Assembly (NCBI RefSeq): GCF_947502445.1
Contig: NZ_CANMZW010000007.1
Span: 62,001-126,000 of the forward strand
Source of the DNA: an uncultured Brevibacillus sp.
GTDB lineage: Bacteria > Bacillota > Bacilli > Brevibacillales > Brevibacillaceae
DNA: 64,000 bases
Reading direction: 5' to 3'
Shown: piece by piece, positions 47,254 to 56,547 of the stretch
How positions within the stretch are numbered: the stretch's first letter is position 1
Layout of the letters: each line of letters opens with the position of its first letter
Position numbers and translations under genes: made by a program
Notes under the pieces: generated by a model
Databases searched by the model: none
What the model was told of the DNA's origin: nothing
What the model saw: the letters and a program-made list of their open reading frames with translations, nothing else

Positions 47254-48414
47254 ATGCTAGCTGTCCATTTTGGAGCCGGAAATATAGGTCGTGGATTTAT
47301 CGGTCAATTGCTGCATCAAGCGGGGTACGGGGTAGTGTTTGTCGACGTCAATACGGCTTTGGTCGATGAGTTGAACGAGCGAAAAGCGTATCGCGTGCAG
47401 CTGGCTACTGCAGGAAAATCTGAATCAGTAGTAGAAAACGTCAGTGCACTCCACGGTGCTGATGTGGAAGCTGTTGCCCAGGCAATCGCTGACGCGGATC
47501 TCGTTACGACTGCAGTAGGCCCGCATGTTCTCCCTCATATCGCGAGTGCTGTCGCAGCAGGTATTTCGAAAAGGCTCGCCACCTCAAAGCGACCATTGAA
47601 TGTCATTGCCTGCGAGAACATGATCGGGGGCAGTGCAGCACTGAAGGAGCATATATATGGCTTTTTACCAGAGGCCGATCGGGTGTTGGCTGCAGAGAAA
47701 ATCGGTTTTCCCAATGCCGCTGTAGATAGGATCGTGCCTTTGCAGCAGCACGATGACAAACTGTTGGTTATGGTGGAGCCGTTTTTTGAATGGGCGGTGG
47801 ATCAATCTCAGGTTGTCGGGGAAAAGCCGCAAGTACTAGGACTCACATATGTCGATGACCTGGCGCCGTATATTGAACGAAAGCTGTTCACGGTAAATAC
47901 CGGGCATGCTGTCATTGCCTATTTGGGCTATCAAATGGGATATGCAACGATCGACGCAGCGATCCAAAATGCTGAGATTGCTAAAGCTACACGAGGAGCA
48001 TTGAGCGAGACAAGTGCCTTGCTAGTGATCAAGCACGGCTTTGACGAGCAAGAGCATCGGCGCTACGTAGAAAAAATACTGGAGCGGTTTACGAATCCAA
48101 TGCTGTCCGACGAGGTTACCCGTGTGGGGCGCTCACCGATCCGCAAGCTTTCTACGCAAGATCGTCTGGTCGGTCCAGCGCTCCAATGTATCGAGCATGG
48201 GATTACTCCCGATTATTTAGGCTTGGCTATTGCAGCTGCACTTTTGTTCGACTATCCAGAAGATGCAGAAGCGGTGCGTATACAAGCAGACAAAAATGAA
48301 TTTGGCTGGGAATATACATTACACAATTGTACAGGTATTCCGACGGGTCATTCGTTAGAACAAGTGGTACGTAGGCAGGCTCGTTTATTACAGGAATGGA
48401 CTAGTACATATTGA
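47254..48414 (+). CDS. mtlD: Mannitol-1-phosphate 5-dehydrogenase
   Basis: The 386-residue enzyme oxidises mannitol-1-phosphate to fructose-6-phosphate with NAD. The N-terminal cofactor motif is HFGAGNIGRGFIG, and the polyol dehydrogenase signature lies in KLFTVNTGHAVIAYLGY. It starts 6 bases after mtlF with GGAGGTG upstream. Confidence 0.96.
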   Translation: MLAVHFGAGNIGRGFIGQLLHQAGYGVVFVDVNTALVDELNERKAYRVQLATAGKSESVVENVSALHGADVEAVAQAIADADLVTTAVGPHVLPHIASAVAAGISKRLATSKRPLNVIACENMIGGSAALKEHIYGFLPEADRVLAAEKIGFPNAAVDRIVPLQQHDDKLLVMVEPFFEWAVDQSQVVGEKPQVLGLTYVDDLAPYIERKLFTVNTGHAVIAYLGYQMGYATIDAAIQNAEIAKATRGALSETSALLVIKHGFDEQEHRRYVEKILERFTNPMLSDEVTRVGRSPIRKLSTQDRLVGPALQCIEHGITPDYLGLAIAAALLFDYPEDAEAVRIQADKNEFGWEYTLHNCTGIPTGHSLEQVVRRQARLLQEWTSTY

Positions 48415-48432
48415 GGAGAGGTGAGTGTGGAA

Positions 48433-50154
48433 ATGTCGCAAAAAATTATAGGGGTAAAGGCTTCTGCTGGAATCGCAATCGGCAAGGCATTTTTGCTGGC
48501 GGCTCCTGATTTTCAGATCAAAATGGTTGCCATAGAAGACACAGTGAGTGAGATCAAGCGTTTTGAAGTGGCATTAGAGAATGCTAAGCTTGATTTGCAA
48601 GGCATCGTTACGCGTGTGGAACAAGAAATGGGCGATGATCATGCGGATATTTTCAAGGCTCATCTCCTCGTGCTCGAAGACCCTGAGCTGGTCGATACAG
48701 TAAAAGAGAAGATCGAGCAGGAAAAGGTCAACGCCGAGAGTGCCGTAAGCGACGTTGCCCAAGTCTTTATAGGTCTGTTCGAACAGATGGATGATGAATA
48801 CATGCGCGAGCGAGCAGCGGATATCCGCGATGTGACGAAGCGTATCGTGTCACATTTGCTCGGTATAGCATTCGCGGGTCCAGGGGAGCTAACGGAAGAA
48901 GTCATCGTGGTAGCGGAGGACTTGACCCCATCGGATACAGCACAGCTGGATCGCCGATTTGTCAAAGGCTTCGTAACGGATATCGGTGGACGGACCTCCC
49001 ACTCCGCTATCATGGCACGATCGCTGGAAATTCCGGCAGTAGTAGGTACACGCGTTATCACAGACGTGGTAAAGCCTGCTGCGACGATTATTTTAGACGG
49101 ATATGAAGGAATCGTCATTATTGATCCAAGTCCAGAAGAATTGGCAGACTATGAACGCAAGCAGGCTGAATATGCCGGACGTAAGGCAGGGCTGGCAAAG
49201 CTGGTGCATGAGAAGACGTTGACAACAGACCAGCATCATGTGGAGCTGGCTGCTAATATTGGCAGTCCTGGCGATTTGGCGGGTGTACTGGCAAATGGCG
49301 CAGAAGGAGTAGGGCTTTTTCGTACCGAATTTCTCTATATGGGACGCGAGGATTTCCCGACGGAAGACGAACAGTTTCTCGCCTATAAACAAGTACTGGA
49401 GCAGATGGGGGAAAAGCCTGTCGTTATTCGTACGTTGGACATCGGCGGTGACAAGCAGCTTTCTTATTTGTCGATGCCAGAGGAGCTGAATCCGTTTCTC
49501 GGTTTCCGGGCGATCCGTCTGTGTTTAGATAACCAGGAGCTATTCCGTACCCAGCTGCGTGCACTTCTGCGTGCCAGTATGTATGGCAACCTGAAAATCA
49601 TGTTCCCCATGATTGCTACTTTGGAGGAATTCCGACAGGCGAAGCAGATCTTGGAGGAAGAGAAAAAAGGCTTGCTAGAAAAAGGTATCGCTGTATCTGA
49701 TCGCTACGAGGCGGGTATCATGATTGAGATCCCTGCTGCGGCGATGATGGCCGATCAGCTGTCTCGAGAAGTAGACTTTTTTAGCATCGGCACCAATGAC
49801 CTGATTCAATATACGATGGCTGCAGACCGAATGAATGAGCGCGTCGCCTATCTCTATCAGCCATACCACCCTGCTGTTCTGCGCTTGATCCACAATGTCA
49901 TCAAGGCAGCCCATGCTAATGGCAAATGGGTGGGGATGTGTGGCGAAATGGCGGGCGATTCGATAGCGATCCCGATCCTGCTTGGCTTTGGTCTTGATGA
50001 GTTCAGTATGAGTGCCGGCAGTATTTTGCCAGCGCGCCAGCAGATCAGTCGTCTCAGTCTGGAGGAAGTATCGCAGCATACGGAAGCCATCTTATCCATG
50101 AGCACGTCTGAGCAGGTAGAGGCATTCGTGAAGAAAGTGCTTAATCAAAAATGA
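48433..50154 (+). CDS. ptsI: PTS enzyme I (PEP-protein phosphotransferase)
   Basis: The approximately 573-residue enzyme I has an HPr-binding helical domain, the phosphorylated His in [13 protein letters not shown] near residue 190 and a PEP-binding barrel ([51 protein letters not shown]). GTG 48421 abuts its own ribosome site; ATG 48433 is better spaced. It follows mtlD by about 18 bases with no terminator, so the general PTS protein is in the mannitol operon. Confidence 0.95.
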   Translation: MSQKIIGVKASAGIAIGKAFLLAAPDFQIKMVAIEDTVSEIKRFEVALENAKLDLQGIVTRVEQEMGDDHADIFKAHLLVLEDPELVDTVKEKIEQEKVNAESAVSDVAQVFIGLFEQMDDEYMRERAADIRDVTKRIVSHLLGIAFAGPGELTEEVIVVAEDLTPSDTAQLDRRFVKGFVTDIGGRTSHSAIMARSLEIPAVVGTRVITDVVKPAATIILDGYEGIVIIDPSPEELADYERKQAEYAGRKAGLAKLVHEKTLTTDQHHVELAANIGSPGDLAGVLANGAEGVGLFRTEFLYMGREDFPTEDEQFLAYKQVLEQMGEKPVVIRTLDIGGDKQLSYLSMPEELNPFLGFRAIRLCLDNQELFRTQLRALLRASMYGNLKIMFPMIATLEEFRQAKQILEEEKKGLLEKGIAVSDRYEAGIMIEIPAAAMMADQLSREVDFFSIGTNDLIQYTMAADRMNERVAYLYQPYHPAVLRLIHNVIKAAHANGKWVGMCGEMAGDSIAIPILLGFGLDEFSMSAGSILPARQQISRLSLEEVSQHTEAILSMSTSEQVEAFVKKVLNQK

Positions 50155-50175
50155 CATCTGAGGAGGTACAGCACA

Positions 50176-50433
50176 ATGGTGGAGAAGAAAATTGTCGTTC
50201 AGCTATCACATGGTCTGCATGCACGACCTGCGGCTACTTTTGTAAAAGTGGCAACGTCGTTTTCAAGTGAAATCAAAATCGTGAAAAAAGAAAAGACCGT
50301 CAATGGAAAGAGCATTATGGGCATCATGTCCTCTGCAATTGCAAAAGGCGATGAAATTACATTGATTGCAGATGGAGCAGACGAGCAGGAAGCCGTTAAC
50401 GCATTGGAAAAGGTGCTCCTGGAGCAAGAGTAA
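50176..50433 (+). CDS. ptsH: Phosphocarrier protein HPr
   Basis: An 85-residue HPr with His15 in GLHARPAA and the regulatory Ser46 in GKSIMGIM. It is closer to canonical Bacillus HPr than the paralogue at 18875 and pairs with ptsI just upstream, in the reverse of the usual ptsH-ptsI order. It should serve both sugar uptake and, through Ser46 phosphorylation, CcpA-mediated repression. Confidence 0.95.
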   Translation: MVEKKIVVQLSHGLHARPAATFVKVATSFSSEIKIVKKEKTVNGKSIMGIMSSAIAKGDEITLIADGADEQEAVNALEKVLLEQE

Positions 50434-50479
50434 TCAAGGAGTTGTCCACTTCGCTGTGGATAATTCCGGGTATAAATAA

Positions 50480-50518
50480 AAAGGCAGCGATCTTCGATTC
50501 CGAAGGTGGCTGCTTTTT
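50480..50518 (+). terminator. Terminator of the mtl-pts operon
   Basis: Stems GCAGC/GCTGC and CTTCG/CGAAG form one bulged hairpin followed by six T residues. Confidence 0.85.
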
Positions 50519-50550
50519 TAGTTCATCCACATTTCACTTTGGGAAAAAAG

Positions 50551-52227
50551 CTACCTGGGGGTGAGCCGCTTTTGTTCTCGTTGCTCCTGAAGCAGCGCCT
50601 CCATCTGCAGTCGAATGCGCTCTGAGTGGGGAGTTGCGTACACAGGAGAAGCCAGATTGTACGCCTCCAGAGGATCAGATGTCAGGTTGTATAATTCATA
50701 TTCATCCGGTATTGCCATGCTATTTGTGGATAAATGGTTATTGTCAGAAGCGGAGTACCGGGAATATTTCCACAAGCTTTCGTTATCGTTGTGATAGAGC
50801 CGAGTGATGACCGTTTCTATGCGATTGGGAGGAATGACAGCGTCGTACGGCTGAAAGAATACGCTGACCTGATGCTGTCCCTTGGTCACATCGTCCTCGG
50901 TCATGAAATAGAGGCACTCTGGATATGTAGGACATGTAGCGTCTTCCCCAAGGATGAGAGGGGTAAGATCGCGCCCGACGAGATGCCGTGCCTCACTATG
51001 GGTTTGCCTGAGTAGCTGGGTGATAGCGGGAGTATCTGCTCCAATCAGGCTGAGCAGGGTGGGGAGAATGTCTACATGGCTCGTCAGCTGATCTGTATAA
51101 AATGGCTGTGGAAAAAGAATCGGGCTGTGGATAATAAACGGAACGTGGATGCTTTCCTCGTACGCACAATAAAACTTTTGATGGAGATTGCCATGCGCCC
51201 CGAGTAGCTCGCCGTGATCGGACGTAAAAATGATGATCGTTTCGTTGTAAAAAGAGGATTGGGAAATCGCCTCCAGTACATGCATTACTTCTTGGTCAGC
51301 GTTGTGCTGAAGCTGAAAGTATAGGCGACGATAAAATTCGTTGTTGCTGATCGGCTGAAAAGCCTGCGGGAAAACATCGCGATAGCTTGCTTGGCAGCGT
51401 GGCTTCGTGACCAGTGATTCATCATGAGTAGGAGGCGGAGGAACGTCAGGAACAGAATCATCAACGTGAAAGCGAAAAAAAGGTAGATGAGCAGTTACGT
51501 CCCCGTAGAGGACGATGTCATGTGGATTGACGAAGGATGCGACAAGCAGCCACGGCTGGTACGATTCGGGGTGATCCAGCTCGTCTTTTTCCTGTTCTAG
51601 CTGTTGGATTAATTGAACTACCTCGGTACGGTAAACCACATCTCGGCCGTTCACCCCGATCGCAGCAGATGACCCGGAATTATGAGGAGCCATCCCGTGC
51701 GGCTCCGGCCCGATCCAGCCGGAAAAGCCGTACCCGTCCAAGCGATCAGCGAGTAAATACAAGCGCTCTTTGTCCGGGTCGGGCACTCCGGTCCCGGGCG
51801 TGTAGCTGCGAACGGGAATATGGGTTCCGGGTATCCAAATATCAGGGTCGGAAAAATGCCATTTGCCTTTGTAAAATGTGCGATAGCCGGCTGCCCGGAA
51901 GTATTCACCCATGGTTGGAACTGTATTTCTGTCCAGCCAGAACATATCGCTGTCTGCCGACCGTTTGGCTGCGCCAGTGGTTTGGGAGACGCCGTGTAAA
52001 GAAGGGTACTGTCCCGTAAATAATGTCGCTCTGCTGGGTGAACAGGCAGTAGCTCCCACGTAGTGACGTGTGAATTCAAGTCCATGCCTGCGTAAAAAGG
52101 AATGGGCGTGGAGAGCTTCCTGTTTCCATGCCGTGATCGCGGGTTCCTCATAAACAGGTGGATAACGTTCTTCATCCACCATGATAAACAAAATATTAGG
52201 TCGCCTGTAAAATGGTTTTCTCAACAT
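50551..52227 (-). CDS. Type I sulfatase (arylsulfatase/choline-sulfatase family)
   Basis: The 558-residue protein has the alkaline-phosphatase-like fold with metal ligands NILFIMVDEE at the N-terminus and FTSDHGELLGAHG near residue 345. The CSPSR signature (Cys62) is where cysteine is converted to formylglycine. There is no signal peptide, so it acts in the cytoplasm. No formylglycine-generating enzyme or anaerobic maturase is in the window. The substrate, a sulfate ester or possibly a phosphonate ester, cannot be read. Confidence 0.85.
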   Translation of the reverse strand: MLRKPFYRRPNILFIMVDEERYPPVYEEPAITAWKQEALHAHSFLRRHGLEFTRHYVGATACSPSRATLFTGQYPSLHGVSQTTGAAKRSADSDMFWLDRNTVPTMGEYFRAAGYRTFYKGKWHFSDPDIWIPGTHIPVRSYTPGTGVPDPDKERLYLLADRLDGYGFSGWIGPEPHGMAPHNSGSSAAIGVNGRDVVYRTEVVQLIQQLEQEKDELDHPESYQPWLLVASFVNPHDIVLYGDVTAHLPFFRFHVDDSVPDVPPPPTHDESLVTKPRCQASYRDVFPQAFQPISNNEFYRRLYFQLQHNADQEVMHVLEAISQSSFYNETIIIFTSDHGELLGAHGNLHQKFYCAYEESIHVPFIIHSPILFPQPFYTDQLTSHVDILPTLLSLIGADTPAITQLLRQTHSEARHLVGRDLTPLILGEDATCPTYPECLYFMTEDDVTKGQHQVSVFFQPYDAVIPPNRIETVITRLYHNDNESLWKYSRYSASDNNHLSTNSMAIPDEYELYNLTSDPLEAYNLASPVYATPHSERIRLQMEALLQEQREQKRLTPR

Positions 52228-52270
52228 GTGGATGCCCCCATGAAAAGATAATCACACCCTTATCAACATA

Positions 52271-52319
52271 TGGGGATAACCTTTGTCCTTATCCATTAGA
52301 AATTCTCAGGTTATCCCCA
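52271..52319. repeat. 11-bp perfect inverted repeat upstream of the sulfatase gene
   Basis: TGGGGATAACC and GGTTATCCCCA flank a 27-base spacer that itself contains TTATCC. Candidate operator or looping site; it lies 44 bases before the sulfatase start. Confidence 0.5.
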
Positions 52320-52354
52320 AGTCCAATAGTGGAAGTCGACAGCTTTCCGGCAAC

Positions 52355-52392
52355 AAAAAAATCTTCGCCACAAGCAAACGCCGGGCGAAGAT
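52355..52392 (-). terminator. Terminator of the YeiH-family gene
   Basis: On the minus strand ATCTTCGCC pairs with GGCGAAGAT over a 14-base loop and is followed by six T residues. Confidence 0.85.
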
Positions 52393-52425
52393 GAGAGAAG
52401 CATAATATACACGTCATAAAATTTC

Positions 52426-53502
52426 TTAAATCAACACATACGACAAAATGGAGAGCAGAACTGACGTGACCGACATGGCAATCAGTGGACGTGCCGCTTT
52501 TGAGCGAAGTGCACGTAAATTCACATTTAGCCCGAGTCCAACCATGGCCATCGTCAAAACGAAAGTCGTTACGTTGGCTACGCCTGTATTGAAAGCTTCA
52601 GAGACAGGAATCTGTTTGCCGAGGACATAGCTGCCGAACAGACTCATGACCAGAAAGCCAATCAGAAACCAAGGAAACTCGATTTTGGTTCCGCTTTGAA
52701 TTTTGCCGGTTCGTTTCATCCAAAACATCAAGATAAAACAGAGCGGGACCAGCAGCAGAACGCGACCCAATTTTGCTAAAAGCCCGATTGCCAGGCCATC
52801 CTGTCCGGCAGGTGCAGCCGCAAGAGCGACATGGGCGATTTCATGCAGACTAATCCCCGACCACATACCGTAATCTACTGCTGACATGGGCAAAAACGGG
52901 CGCAGTACAGTATAGCCGACAGCAAACACCGTTCCGACTAAAGCGATGATGCCTACGCCGATTGCGGTATCCTCGTCTTTAGCCTGAATGATAGGGGAAA
53001 CAGCGGCGATGGCTGCTGCCCCGCATACTCCGGTCCCTACTCCAAGCATGAGGGAGAGGGACGGCTCTGCCTTCATCCATTTCGCGAGCAGCATGGTGAG
53101 AGCGATAGCGAAAACAATCACACCTACGTCATAGACGAGCAGACCGAGGCCTTGATGAAGCACGACGTCAATATTCAGTTTAAGACCGTACAAAATGATG
53201 GCAAGACGCAATAAACGTTTGGCAGAGAACTGAATGCCTGGTCGCAATGCCTCGGGATATCCCCAAAATTGCCGATAGGCGACCGCAATCAGGATCGCAC
53301 AAGCCAAAGGCCCGACACGATCAAAGCCAGGAACACGTGACAGACCATACCCGAGCAGGGCGATTACAAAAGTAAAGGCGACGCCGCTGATCCATAACGA
53401 GAGGGAAGACGCTTTGCTTCCCTGGGTTTTACCAGACTGTGCAGCTGCATTGCTACTATCCAATGGCACGCTGTCTTTCAGCTGAGTGGCCATTGCAATC
53501 AC
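52426..53502 (-). CDS. YeiH-family putative sulfate/sulfite exporter (UPF0324)
   Basis: A 358-residue membrane protein with about ten helices and the family motifs YGLKLNIDVVL, GTGVCGAAAIAAVSPII and SGISLHEIAHVALAA. Family members are annotated as putative sulfate exporters; direct transport evidence is limited. It is divergent from a LysR regulator, the yeiH-yeiE arrangement seen in many bacteria. A role in removing sulfite or sulfate would fit a sulfatase next door, but that is inference. Confidence 0.85.
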   Translation of the reverse strand: MIAMATQLKDSVPLDSSNAAAQSGKTQGSKASSLSLWISGVAFTFVIALLGYGLSRVPGFDRVGPLACAILIAVAYRQFWGYPEALRPGIQFSAKRLLRLAIILYGLKLNIDVVLHQGLGLLVYDVGVIVFAIALTMLLAKWMKAEPSLSLMLGVGTGVCGAAAIAAVSPIIQAKDEDTAIGVGIIALVGTVFAVGYTVLRPFLPMSAVDYGMWSGISLHEIAHVALAAAPAGQDGLAIGLLAKLGRVLLLVPLCFILMFWMKRTGKIQSGTKIEFPWFLIGFLVMSLFGSYVLGKQIPVSEAFNTGVANVTTFVLTMAMVGLGLNVNLRALRSKAARPLIAMSVTSVLLSILSYVLI

Positions 53503-53561
53503 TCCTCGAAAAGATTTACAACCTCAGAATAAAACAACTGTTATAATAAGAAAAATAAATC

Positions 53562-53578
53562 ATCGTGATAATCACGAT
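53562..53578. promoter_or_regulatory. 17-bp perfect palindrome, LysR operator candidate
   Basis: ATCGTGAT-A-ATCACGAT lies in the divergent region between the yeiH-type gene and the LysR gene, 44 bases before the GTG start. It contains the T-N11-A form bound by LysR proteins. Confidence 0.65.
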
Positions 53579-53621
53579 AAGTAATAACTTATAGTAAGTA
53601 AAAAGAGCGGGGTGATGCAGC

Positions 53622-54518
53622 GTGGATCAACAGCTACTCGTCTTTGTGACAGTGGCAGACAGGCAAAATTTTTCGCGAGCAGCCGAAGAACTGCATATGA
53701 CCCAGCCTGCTGTCAGCCAGTACATACTATCCTTGGAGCGGTCGGTGGGAACGAAGCTTTTGGAGCGAAGCAACAAGTACGTTCGATTGAATAAGGCAGG
53801 GGAAATCGTATACCATCACGCGCGAGAGATTCTCGGGTTGTACACGCGTATGCAAAGTCTGGTGGACGACTTGATGAATACGCCAAGTGGTCATTTGACG
53901 ATTGGTGCCAGCTACACCTACGGCGAATACGTGCTGCCTCATGTCATTGCGCGCATGCAGGAGCATTATCCGATGATCACTCCGACGATAACGATCCACA
54001 ATTCCACTGTGATTACCGAGCTGGTAGCGAATCGGCAATTGGATGTTGGAATTGTAGAAGGTGAGTTTGAACACGAAAAAATGTGTGTCGAGCCGTTTGC
54101 TGATGATCGCATGTACCTGATTGTTTCTCCAGCGCACCCTTTGGCAAAAAAAGAAGAGGTCAGCGTCACTGAACTGCTGGATGAAACATGGATTGTTCGA
54201 GAAGAAGGGTCAGGTACGAGAGAAGCCGCAGAAAAAATGTTTCGCCTGCTGCAGATTCAACCAAAAAAACGGATGGAATTCGGAAGTACCCAGGTCATTA
54301 AGGAATCTGTGGAGGCTGGGCTTGGCATCAGTCTGCTGTCGTATTGGGCAATCCGCAAAGAACGCAAGCTGGGTACTCTTTGCACGCTGAAGGTGGCTGG
54401 AACACCAGTGACGCGAGATTTTTCTTTGGTGACCAAAACAAATGAGTTTCATACAAAAGCATTAGACATTTTTATGGATCTCATACGCACGCATTTGCCA
54501 GAAGGAGCATATACATAA
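53622..54518 (+). CDS. LysR-family transcriptional regulator (YeiE/CysB-like)
   Basis: A 298-residue LysR protein: winged helix at the N-terminus (FSRAAEELHMTQPAVSQYI), then a two-lobed substrate-binding domain with GASYTYGEYVLP at its start and the hinge motif VSPAHPLA. It starts at GTG 53622. The divergent transporter gene and the shared palindrome suggest it controls that exporter. The effector is unknown; YeiE homologues are reported to respond to sulfite. Confidence 0.9.
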   Translation: MDQQLLVFVTVADRQNFSRAAEELHMTQPAVSQYILSLERSVGTKLLERSNKYVRLNKAGEIVYHHAREILGLYTRMQSLVDDLMNTPSGHLTIGASYTYGEYVLPHVIARMQEHYPMITPTITIHNSTVITELVANRQLDVGIVEGEFEHEKMCVEPFADDRMYLIVSPAHPLAKKEEVSVTELLDETWIVREEGSGTREAAEKMFRLLQIQPKKRMEFGSTQVIKESVEAGLGISLLSYWAIRKERKLGTLCTLKVAGTPVTRDFSLVTKTNEFHTKALDIFMDLIRTHLPEGAYT

Positions 54519-54523
54519 AGCAA

Positions 54524-54565
54524 GGAAGCAGCACGTGTGATTGCACGTGTTGCTTCCCCTTTTTT
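54524..54565. terminator. Terminator between LysR gene and cupredoxin gene
   Basis: A 14-bp stem (GGAAGCAGCACGTG with CACGTGTTGCTTCC, one G-T pair) is followed by a T-run and separates two convergent genes. Confidence 0.9.
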
Positions 54566-54582
54566 GAACGTGTAGAACAGAC

Positions 54583-55713
54583 TTATTTCACAGTGATAGT
54601 TCCTGTCATGAAGGGATGCGGCTTGCAGTAGATGGAATACACGCCTGATTTAGAAAAGGTCATGGTGTAAGTTGCATTTTGTTTGATGGGACCGTTGTCA
54701 AATGAGCCGTCTGTAGCAGTGACTGTATGGACTACATCATCGAGATTGGTAAAGGTGACTGTTGACCCTTTTTCTATAGTGATCGAGCCAGGGGAAAAGG
54801 AAAATGATTGAATGTTTACCTGATAGCTTTTAGCAACAGGAGCAGGAGCCACCGATGCAGGAGCCGTTGGAGCCGTAGCACCTGGTGATGGCGAAGTAGC
54901 CGTTTCCTTTACCGGAATGTGGGATGTCGTTTCATGGGCTGATTTTGTAGCTGTTTTAAAATGGATCACTTGCTTTACTTCAGGTGAAATAGGCTTGTGG
55001 TCATTGCCAACCAGCTGTACGGTCAAAGTGTGGGACCCAGGAGGGACGTTATCAAAGACGGCAGGTTCGCCATTGATCATTTTATAAGCGAGCTTGGGAT
55101 CTGATGGATCGGTATCGAGCCAAACATGGATGTGTCCCTGTCCTGCCATAGTTTGCGCATGTTGGCGGAAATCTGCTAACTGATGGTGGAAAGCGGTGAC
55201 GGCTACTTTTACCTGGTCGGAGTATAAGATGTCACCATTTGCAGGGGAAATAATGTGGAACGATGGCGTTTGAGGAGAAGTCAGAGAAATCGAGTTGGAT
55301 GCTTTGTCAAATGCTACCTGCATCCCGAGCTGATCTGCAAGAAAACGGACTGGCACATAAGGAACACCATGAACAAGCGAAGCGGGTGTGTCTGCTGTAA
55401 TGGAACCACCGTTGACCTTGACTGCTTGACTATTTACTGTAAAAAGATACGTATTCGTATCTTTTTTAATGGTGATCGTTTTTGCTGCTTGATCATAGGC
55501 AGCACTGGCTCCGACAGCTTGGGCGATTTCTTTTGCCGGAACCAGCGCATGGCTATTAGAAATGAACAATGTTCCGTTTCCAAGGAGTGCTTTTCCATCT
55601 ACCTTGATAGTCATCGCAGCAGAAGGCACAAGTGTAGCCGCACTTGCCCAGCCAATTCCAAGAGCGCCTGTCAGCAGTACGCTTGAAAGTAAGAGGATGA
55701 CCGATTTTTTCAT
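54583..55713 (-). CDS. Exported fusion of copper-amine-oxidase N-domain and cupredoxin
   Basis: The protein begins with a signal peptide (MKKSVILLLSSVLLTG). A CopperAmOx_N 'stalk' domain follows (about 35-150, VPAKEIAQAVGASAAYD, VPVRFLADQLGMQV), then a middle beta domain rich in His (GQGHIHVWLDTDP, resembling DUF4399), a Pro/Ala/Thr linker and a C-terminal plastocyanin-like domain. Copper ligands are visible as DVVHTVT (His) and YCKPHPFM (Cys, His, Met). GGAGGG lies 4-7 bases before two adjacent ATG codons, 55716 and 55713. It is the last gene of the ECF sigma operon. Confidence 0.82.
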   Translation of the reverse strand: MKKSVILLLSSVLLTGALGIGWASAATLVPSAAMTIKVDGKALLGNGTLFISNSHALVPAKEIAQAVGASAAYDQAAKTITIKKDTNTYLFTVNSQAVKVNGGSITADTPASLVHGVPYVPVRFLADQLGMQVAFDKASNSISLTSPQTPSFHIISPANGDILYSDQVKVAVTAFHHQLADFRQHAQTMAGQGHIHVWLDTDPSDPKLAYKMINGEPAVFDNVPPGSHTLTVQLVGNDHKPISPEVKQVIHFKTATKSAHETTSHIPVKETATSPSPGATAPTAPASVAPAPVAKSYQVNIQSFSFSPGSITIEKGSTVTFTNLDDVVHTVTATDGSFDNGPIKQNATYTMTFSKSGVYSIYCKPHPFMTGTITVK

Positions 55714-55791
55714 CATAAATCCCTCCAAGTCTCTTCTGAATGATTTCGACTTAGGTAACGCTGAGGAGGGGAGAGCGGTTTGCTGCTTTGC

Positions 55792-56544
55792 CTATGTGCC
55801 CAATACTTTTTTTCCGCGAGGCTGGCTTCCGGTTTCATCTGGCTCGAGTGTGATGCCGATTGCTTCAAATGGTAGAGAGGGATCGTTCATTTCGTAGGCG
55901 AGTACGCCCGTCCCTTGACTGTCTACACGAAAAACACCCGCACTGTGCCTTTTGCCATCGCGAATCAACCAGACCTGATATGCTTCTGTTCCTTGCGTGG
56001 CAGCAAGCCCCTGGAGATAAAAAACGAGTATTCTTTTTTCACCCTGGTCATACATCCAGGCATTTCCCTTAGATGAAGCAGTGGCATTTACAGTCGCTTG
56101 CAGGGAATACGACTGTACCACCTGGGCAGGTTGTGCGGATTCCCTTGAGGCGAGCAATTGTTGACGTAGCGACAGGTTATTCCAGATCACTCCGACTAAA
56201 GCGAGCGCCAAGCCCACTACGATAAATCGCTGGGAAACAGGTCTCCATTTGGCTGTAATGGTGTCCACGCGTTGCTTCCAGGTTTTATGGGTCTTTTCAT
56301 TTGGTGCAAAAATCGCAGTCATTACTTGATCCTTCAGATCAGCAGGCACATCCACGTTTTGTGGCTGATACGGTATTTGGTAAGGTATCATTTCCCATGC
56401 CTCCCGCAATTCAATCACTTCTTGTCGACAAAGTGGACAAGTCGCAATATGCTCCTCAAGGATGTGCTTCTGAATATCTGTGCATTCCCCAATTGCATAA
56501 GAAATCAGATCGACTGTAAAAGAACAATGGTTACAGTTATCCAC
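55792..56544 (-). CDS. RskA-type anti-sigma factor
   Basis: A 250-residue membrane protein with an N-terminal zinc-finger-like anti-sigma domain (HILEEHIATCPLCRQEV, HX3CX2C), a single membrane helix near residues 106-125 and an extracytoplasmic RskA C-terminal domain (about 135-250, EAYQVWLIRDGKRHSAG). It starts 3 bases after the ECF sigma gene, so it should hold that sigma factor at the membrane until the outside domain senses a signal. Confidence 0.88.
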   Translation of the reverse strand: MDNCNHCSFTVDLISYAIGECTDIQKHILEEHIATCPLCRQEVIELREAWEMIPYQIPYQPQNVDVPADLKDQVMTAIFAPNEKTHKTWKQRVDTITAKWRPVSQRFIVVGLALALVGVIWNNLSLRQQLLASRESAQPAQVVQSYSLQATVNATASSKGNAWMYDQGEKRILVFYLQGLAATQGTEAYQVWLIRDGKRHSAGVFRVDSQGTGVLAYEMNDPSLPFEAIGITLEPDETGSQPRGKKVLGT

Positions 56545-56547
56545 GTT

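Noticed and set aside
51537..52175. Overlapping frames opposite and within the sulfatase gene
   Set aside because: The sulfatase frame has all family motifs; the others do not.
52271..52319. TTATCC-type boxes as DnaA boxes of an origin
   Set aside because: Only a few imperfect matches (TTATCCCCA, TTATCCATT), no cluster, no AT-rich unwinding region and no dnaA or dnaN nearby.
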